From contig JAUILM010000226.1 of assembly GCA_030432855.1 (NCBI GenBank), positions 1 to 8,258 on the forward strand: DNA of 8,258 nt, read 5' to 3'. The DNA is from Bacteroidia bacterium (GTDB taxonomy: Bacteria; Bacteroidota; Bacteroidia; Chitinophagales; Saprospiraceae). A program made the translations under genes and the position numbers. The notes under the pieces are model-generated. The model was not told where the DNA came from and did no database searches. It saw nothing but the letters and a program-made list of their open reading frames with translations. Each line of letters starts with the position of its first letter. Position 1 is the first letter of the stretch. Positions 4,510-8,258 of this stretch are shown in pieces.

Positions 4510-6141
4510 ATGGGAAGACACTTTCCGTATTTTCTTGGCTTTTTACTCATAATTCTTGTTGACGCATCAGTTTTGGCACAGGATCAGGGGCAGTTTTCGG
4601 GACAGCTTCAGATTAATGCCAACTTCTTTGACGAGGATGCAGCCATTGGTGCCACTAACACACCTCAATACGATCACCAGCTATTTGGATCCGATGTTTG
4701 GTTAGACTTAAGCTATCAGTATAAGGGATTTGATCTGGGAATTCGGGCAGATATGTTTACTAATAGCAATCTGCTGAACCCAACGGGTTCGTATAGTGAC
4801 CAGGGCTTGGGTAAATGGTATGTGAGGAAGCAAATTGAGGACTTTACCTTCCAGGTAGGATATATCTATGATCAATTTGGATCCGGTGTCATATTCCGGT
4901 CCTATGAGCAAAGGCCTCTTCTTATCGATAATGCTTTAGTGGGTATATCCATTGCATATAATCTCTCAGATCGGTGGCAAATTAAGGCATTGGCAGGAAA
5001 GCAGAAGAATTTGTTTGATCGCTATGAAAGCAATATGAAGGGATTGTCAGTTGAAGGGTATGTTCCTTTCGGATCTGAAGCACAATTTTCCCTGGTGCCG
5101 GGAGGTGCTATCGTTGGTAGGACCTGGTCAGATAATCAGGTGGATCAATTGATCAATTCTGTGAATACCTATACACCGGTAGATTCGATTGGGCTTTTTT
5201 ACAATACCTACGCGTTTACGTTTTACAATACGCTCTCTGTAGGTCCGCTATCATGGTATATAGAGTCTGCATTTAAGACTCAGGATGTGTACTTTGATCC
5301 CGATGCTTCCCGTCTTTTGTATTCTGGTGAGACCACCCTCGGGAAGTTCCGAAATGAAGATGGGAACATTCTTTACACCTCTCTGAGCTATGGATCCAAG
5401 GGATTGGGTATCAGTGCAGAATATAAGAGGACAGAGAACTTCACCTTTAGAGCGTCGCCATTTGCTTCCCTCAATCGGGGTTTGGTCAACTTCATCCCAC
5501 CTATGTCCCGGATCAATTCGTTTCGATTGAAATCAAGATACATTCCTGCAACCCAGGAGCTATCCGAGCAGGCAATTCAGGCTGAGGTGAGACTGGCACT
5601 TTCGAAAAAGCTAAAGTGGGTGCAGTATTTCTCATACATCGAGAATTTAAGTGGCCGAGTTCTGTATCGAGAATTTGATACTGAGCTTACGTTTAAGCAA
5701 GGTCGGGAATATCAGGTGATCCTGGGATTGCAATCTCAACGGTACAATCAGGCGGTATTTGAAGGCAAATCAGGGGTTCCCATGGTAGAGACATGGATAC
5801 CTTATTTTGAGTATTCAAAAAGACTGCCCGGGCGAAAATCTCTACGTGTGGAAGGGCAGTATATGTTTTCTCAGCAGGACTTTGGAAGCTGGGCTTTTCT
5901 CCTCTTGGAATATAACATGGCCCCAAAATGGTCATTCTCAATTTCGGATATGTACAATGCAGCACCGGAAAAGACGAGTGATATCCACTATCCCCGGGTG
6001 GATGTGACCCATATTCGGGGAGCAAACAGATTTAGTCTCAGCTACGTTAAACAGGTGGAAGGAGTCGTTTGTGCAGGTGGCATATGCCGGTTGGAACCTG
6101 CGTTTAGTGGTGTAAAATTTGGACTTACTTCTACATTCTAA
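4510..6141 (+). CDS. Outer-membrane beta-barrel protein, DUF6029-like
   Basis: 543 aa. The signal peptide has a hydrophobic core at residues 7-17 and probable cleavage after VLA (residue 23). The rest is a run of alternating amphipathic strands rich in Tyr, Phe, Ser and Gly, ending in Phe (FGLTSTF), as expected for a protein inserted in the outer membrane. Near the C-terminus a Cys pair, C521-AGGI-C526, followed by RLEPA sits just before the last strand. This C-x-GG-x-CR-x-x-PA pattern is what I recall from the DUF6029 family of Bacteroidota (recognised from memory, not searched). The function of that family is not established. It is the first gene of a probable two-gene operon with the Omp28-like lipoprotein, and is divergent from the thioredoxin; the cysteines suggest these genes share disulfide chemistry (inference). 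The ATG at 4510 is chosen because the signal peptide starts directly there. Confidence 0.85.
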   Translation: MGRHFPYFLGFLLIILVDASVLAQDQGQFSGQLQINANFFDEDAAIGATNTPQYDHQLFGSDVWLDLSYQYKGFDLGIRADMFTNSNLLNPTGSYSDQGLGKWYVRKQIEDFTFQVGYIYDQFGSGVIFRSYEQRPLLIDNALVGISIAYNLSDRWQIKALAGKQKNLFDRYESNMKGLSVEGYVPFGSEAQFSLVPGGAIVGRTWSDNQVDQLINSVNTYTPVDSIGLFYNTYAFTFYNTLSVGPLSWYIESAFKTQDVYFDPDASRLLYSGETTLGKFRNEDGNILYTSLSYGSKGLGISAEYKRTENFTFRASPFASLNRGLVNFIPPMSRINSFRLKSRYIPATQELSEQAIQAEVRLALSKKLKWVQYFSYIENLSGRVLYREFDTELTFKQGREYQVILGLQSQRYNQAVFEGKSGVPMVETWIPYFEYSKRLPGRKSLRVEGQYMFSQQDFGSWAFLLLEYNMAPKWSFSISDMYNAAPEKTSDIHYPRVDVTHIRGANRFSLSYVKQVEGVVCAGGICRLEPAFSGVKFGLTSTF

Positions 6142-6143
6142 GA

Positions 6144-6977
6144 ATGATGATCAGATCGATATATACTTTTTTGGCAGGTATTTGCATAGTCATGACAGCC
6201 TGCAATGAAAATCAACCTCAGTATGAGCTGATCCAGCCTTCTACAGGAGACAGGACCATCCTGGTTGAGGAGTTTTCCGGTGCGCTATGTCCCAATTGCC
6301 CACAGGGAACTCAGGAGTTGGACAATCTTAAGAGTATTTACGGCGACCAGATTGTAATCGTGACCGTACATGCAGGTGATTTCGCCTTTCAATATGAGGA
6401 TAGCAAATATGATTTCACCACGCAGATGGGGGACGAACTGTTGCAGATTCTTGGGAATCCCATTGGCTACCCTTCGGCAGTGATCAATCGCAAGCGCGAT
6501 GGTCAGTTCTATCAGTCTTTTTCCACACGATGGAGTAGTCTGATAAGTGAAGCTCTCGAAGAGGAAAATAGCGTGACAATTTCTGGCAATGTGTCCTATG
6601 AGCCAGCCAGCCGCTCACTCCTGGCAGTGTTTAGAGCGTTGCCTTTGCAGAATTTAGAAGGCATTCTAAAATTGAGTGTGCTTATCAAGGAGGATAAGAT
6701 CGTGGACCCTCAGGCGGACCGCGCAGCTTCTACCGGAAAAGTAGCAGACTATGTACATAAGAATGTTCTTAGGATAGCACTGTCCAGCCCATCCGGAGAT
6801 GTTCTCGGCACAGACCCCCTGGAGTTTCAACCCCTCGAAAGGGAGTATTCTTTTACGTTGCCTGCCGAAAATGGATGGTGGGTTGACACAAACTGCCAAA
6901 TTGTTGCCTTCCTGACATTGGAAAATGGCTCAGAAATGGAAGTAGTGCAGGCTATGGAACTTCCCTTGGCCGAGTAA
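6144..6977 (+). CDS. Omp28-like outer-membrane lipoprotein with CPNC motif
   Basis: 277 aa. A lipoprotein signal ends at MTA-C20, so the mature protein should be lipid-anchored; the following NENQ has no clear inner-membrane retention signal. The N-terminal half is thioredoxin-like: ILVEEFSGALCPNCPQG with C49 and C52, then a strand IVIVTVHAG, then a Gly-Tyr-Pro segment (NPIGYPSAVINRK) in the place of the cis-Pro loop. This is the layout of the Omp28-related family of Bacteroidota, named after a Porphyromonas surface antigen whose biochemical role is unknown. The C-terminal part (about 145-277) is beta-rich. The start codon (ATG at 6144, with a second ATG next to it) comes 2 bases after the barrel stop, so translation is probably coupled. 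No obvious terminator follows; the pheT promoter begins about 35 bases downstream. Confidence 0.88.
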   Translation: MMIRSIYTFLAGICIVMTACNENQPQYELIQPSTGDRTILVEEFSGALCPNCPQGTQELDNLKSIYGDQIVIVTVHAGDFAFQYEDSKYDFTTQMGDELLQILGNPIGYPSAVINRKRDGQFYQSFSTRWSSLISEALEEENSVTISGNVSYEPASRSLLAVFRALPLQNLEGILKLSVLIKEDKIVDPQADRAASTGKVADYVHKNVLRIALSSPSGDVLGTDPLEFQPLEREYSFTLPAENGWWVDTNCQIVAFLTLENGSEMEVVQAMELPLAE

Positions 6978-7012
6978 TCAATTATCTCCACCCGGGGACA
7001 TCATGTGTTTTC

Positions 7013-7020
7013 TATCTTTG
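7013..7020 (+). promoter_or_regulatory. Probable -7 promoter element of pheT
   Basis: TATCTTTG fully matches the Bacteroidota -7 consensus TAnnTTTG. It lies 25 bases before the pheT ATG, implying a leader of about 20 nt. No TTG is present at the -33 position, so the match rests on one element only. The first seven bases equal the -7-like element of the repeat units. Confidence 0.6.
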
Positions 7021-7045
7021 CGTCGCTTTTTAAAGAAGATTATCG

Positions 7046-8258
7046 ATGAAAATATCATTGCAGTGGTTGAAGTCTTATATAGACTTGAATCTAACGCCTG
7101 AAAAACTAGCTGAAATCTTAACGGAAATTGGTCTGGAAGTCGAAGGGTTTGAGACCACCTATCCCGTCCCTGGTGGTCTGGAAGGTGTGGTGGTCGGCGA
7201 GGTGATCGAATGTGGTCCACATCCGAACGCTGATCGTCTCTCACTGACTAAAGTGGATGTAGGGACCGACAATCTACTACAGGTCGTTTGCGGGGCCCCA
7301 AACGTAGCCAAAGGTCAGAAAGTACTGGTCGCAACTGTAGGAACCAGCCTGTACGACAAGGAAGGCACTCCATGGAAGATCAAGAAAGGCAAGATCAGAG
7401 GTGAAGTATCGGAGGGGATGATTTGTGCTGAGGATGAACTACATCTGGGAGATGACCATTCAGGGATTATTGTGCTAGACGAATCTGCCAAAGTTGGCAC
7501 CACGGCAAGGGAGCAATTAGGCATACAGGCGGATACGGTTTTTGAAATCGGTCTTACTCCAAATCGGTCAGATGCGACCTCTCATCTGGGTGTGGCTCTT
7601 GATCTGGCGGCTGCATTGAAGATCAATTATGGTCACGACGGGATAGTCCAAAGACCCTCACACGACGACTGGAAAGTTGACAACCCGGTCATGCCTATAA
7701 AAGTGACAGTAGAGAATGAAGAAGCCTGTCCCCGATACGCCGGAGTTTGTATCAAGGGAGTTCGCATTGGCGAGTCACCCGAATGGCTTAAATCACGCCT
7801 GCTGTCTATCGGCGTGCGCCCGATTAACAATGTAGTCGATATCACAAATTTTGTCCTGCACGAGATGGGACAACCGTTGCATGCCTTTGACTACAGTCAA
7901 ATCACACAGCAAGAGGTACGTGTAAAGACACTCCCATCGGGTACTAATTTTAAGTCGCTCGATGAGGAGGATCGAAAGCTCTCTGCTGATGATTTAATGA
8001 TCTGTGACGGAGCAGATCAGGGTATGTGCATTGCGGGTGTGTTTGGCGGGATTAATTCGGGTGTTAAGGAAAGTACGACCGACATTTTCCTTGAGTCAGC
8101 ACATTTTGATGCACTATGGGTGAGGAGGACCAGTACCCGTCACCTTTTGTATACGGATGCTGCCAGGACGTTTGAAAAAGGCAGTGACCCAAACATATGT
8201 GTCACAGCGCTCAAGCGAGCGGCACTTTTGATAAAGGAGTTGGCCGGTGGTTCCATCG
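7046..8258 (+). CDS. pheT: Phenylalanyl-tRNA synthetase beta subunit (3' end outside window)
   Basis: 404 complete codons are visible of a protein usually about 800 aa long; the frame is open to the window edge. It forms the alpha2-beta2 enzyme that charges tRNA-Phe in the cytoplasm. The start MKISLQWLKSYIDLN is the family's canonical N-terminus. Next come the OB-fold tRNA-binding domain with PHPNADRLSLTKVDVG and VVCGAPNV, the KIRGEVSEGMICAEDEL segment, the IGLTPNRSDATSHLG boundary, and the B3/B4 editing domain with RPINNVVDITNFVLHEMGQP, HAFD, AGVFGG and FLESAHF. The beginning of the next region, TDAARTFEKGSDPN, replaces the common FERGxDP with FEKGSDP, a conservative change. The alpha subunit gene (pheS) is not adjacent upstream, so the two subunits are encoded apart. 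The start ATG 7046 has a promoter element 25 bases upstream. Confidence 0.97.
   Translation, partial: MKISLQWLKSYIDLNLTPEKLAEILTEIGLEVEGFETTYPVPGGLEGVVVGEVIECGPHPNADRLSLTKVDVGTDNLLQVVCGAPNVAKGQKVLVATVGTSLYDKEGTPWKIKKGKIRGEVSEGMICAEDELHLGDDHSGIIVLDESAKVGTTAREQLGIQADTVFEIGLTPNRSDATSHLGVALDLAAALKINYGHDGIVQRPSHDDWKVDNPVMPIKVTVENEEACPRYAGVCIKGVRIGESPEWLKSRLLSIGVRPINNVVDITNFVLHEMGQPLHAFDYSQITQQEVRVKTLPSGTNFKSLDEEDRKLSADDLMICDGADQGMCIAGVFGGINSGVKESTTDIFLESAHFDALWVRRTSTRHLLYTDAARTFEKGSDPNICVTALKRAALLIKELAGGSI

Noticed and set aside
6978..7045. Terminator between the Omp28-like gene and pheT.
   Set aside because: Only short symmetries (CCCGGG, ACATCATGT) and no stem with a T-run; transcription may simply run into pheT.

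Overview
The window looks like a chromosomal segment of a Bacteroidota bacterium, most likely a marine-type Cytophagia relative (inference). The grounds are protein families typical of that phylum: a beta-propeller/Y_Y_Y sensor kinase, a DUF6029-like outer-membrane barrel and an Omp28-like lipoprotein. The promoter-like elements also fit, being of the TAnnTTTG (-7) type rather than the sigma70 type, and there are no strong Shine-Dalgarno sequences before the genes.

Layout. (1) 1-2333 (+): 3' part of a large membrane-bound sensor histidine kinase whose start lies left of the window. (2) 2373-3011 (+): its LuxR-type response regulator. (3) 3012-3875: an intergenic stretch of about 860 bases dominated by a four-copy tandem repeat with a 205-207 base period. 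(4) 3876-4367 (-): a secreted TlpA/ResA-like thioredoxin. (5) 4368-4509: a divergent regulatory region with two inverted repeats. (6) 4510-6141 and 6144-6977 (+): an outer-membrane beta-barrel protein and an Omp28-like lipoprotein with a CPNC motif, 2 bases apart and probably one operon. (7) 7046-8258 (+): the first half of pheT (phenylalanyl-tRNA synthetase beta chain), with its own -7 element upstream, cut by the window end.

The most interesting part is the repeat array. Each unit has the same architecture at nearly invariant spacing: a perfect 6-bp-arm palindrome (CCCCAT-CAAC-ATGGGG), 23 bases, a -7-like element (TATCTTTA), 4 bases, a hairpin of at least 8 bp, a second 6-bp hairpin, an A/C-rich linker, and an 11-bp hairpin followed by a T-run (a classic intrinsic terminator). 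Read together, each unit looks like a complete small-RNA gene of about 117-120 nt with its own operator, promoter and terminator. Differences between units fall in loops, linkers and spacers, not in stems. The array lies directly behind a two-component system, so a multicopy sRNA regulon controlled by that system (logically like Qrr or RsmY/Z) is a reasonable but unproven hypothesis.

The second theme is cell-envelope thiol chemistry: a periplasmic WCSPC thioredoxin is divergent from a barrel with a C-x4-C pair just before its last strand, followed by an Omp28-like lipoprotein with CPNC. These three probably work in one envelope process; the substrate is unknown.
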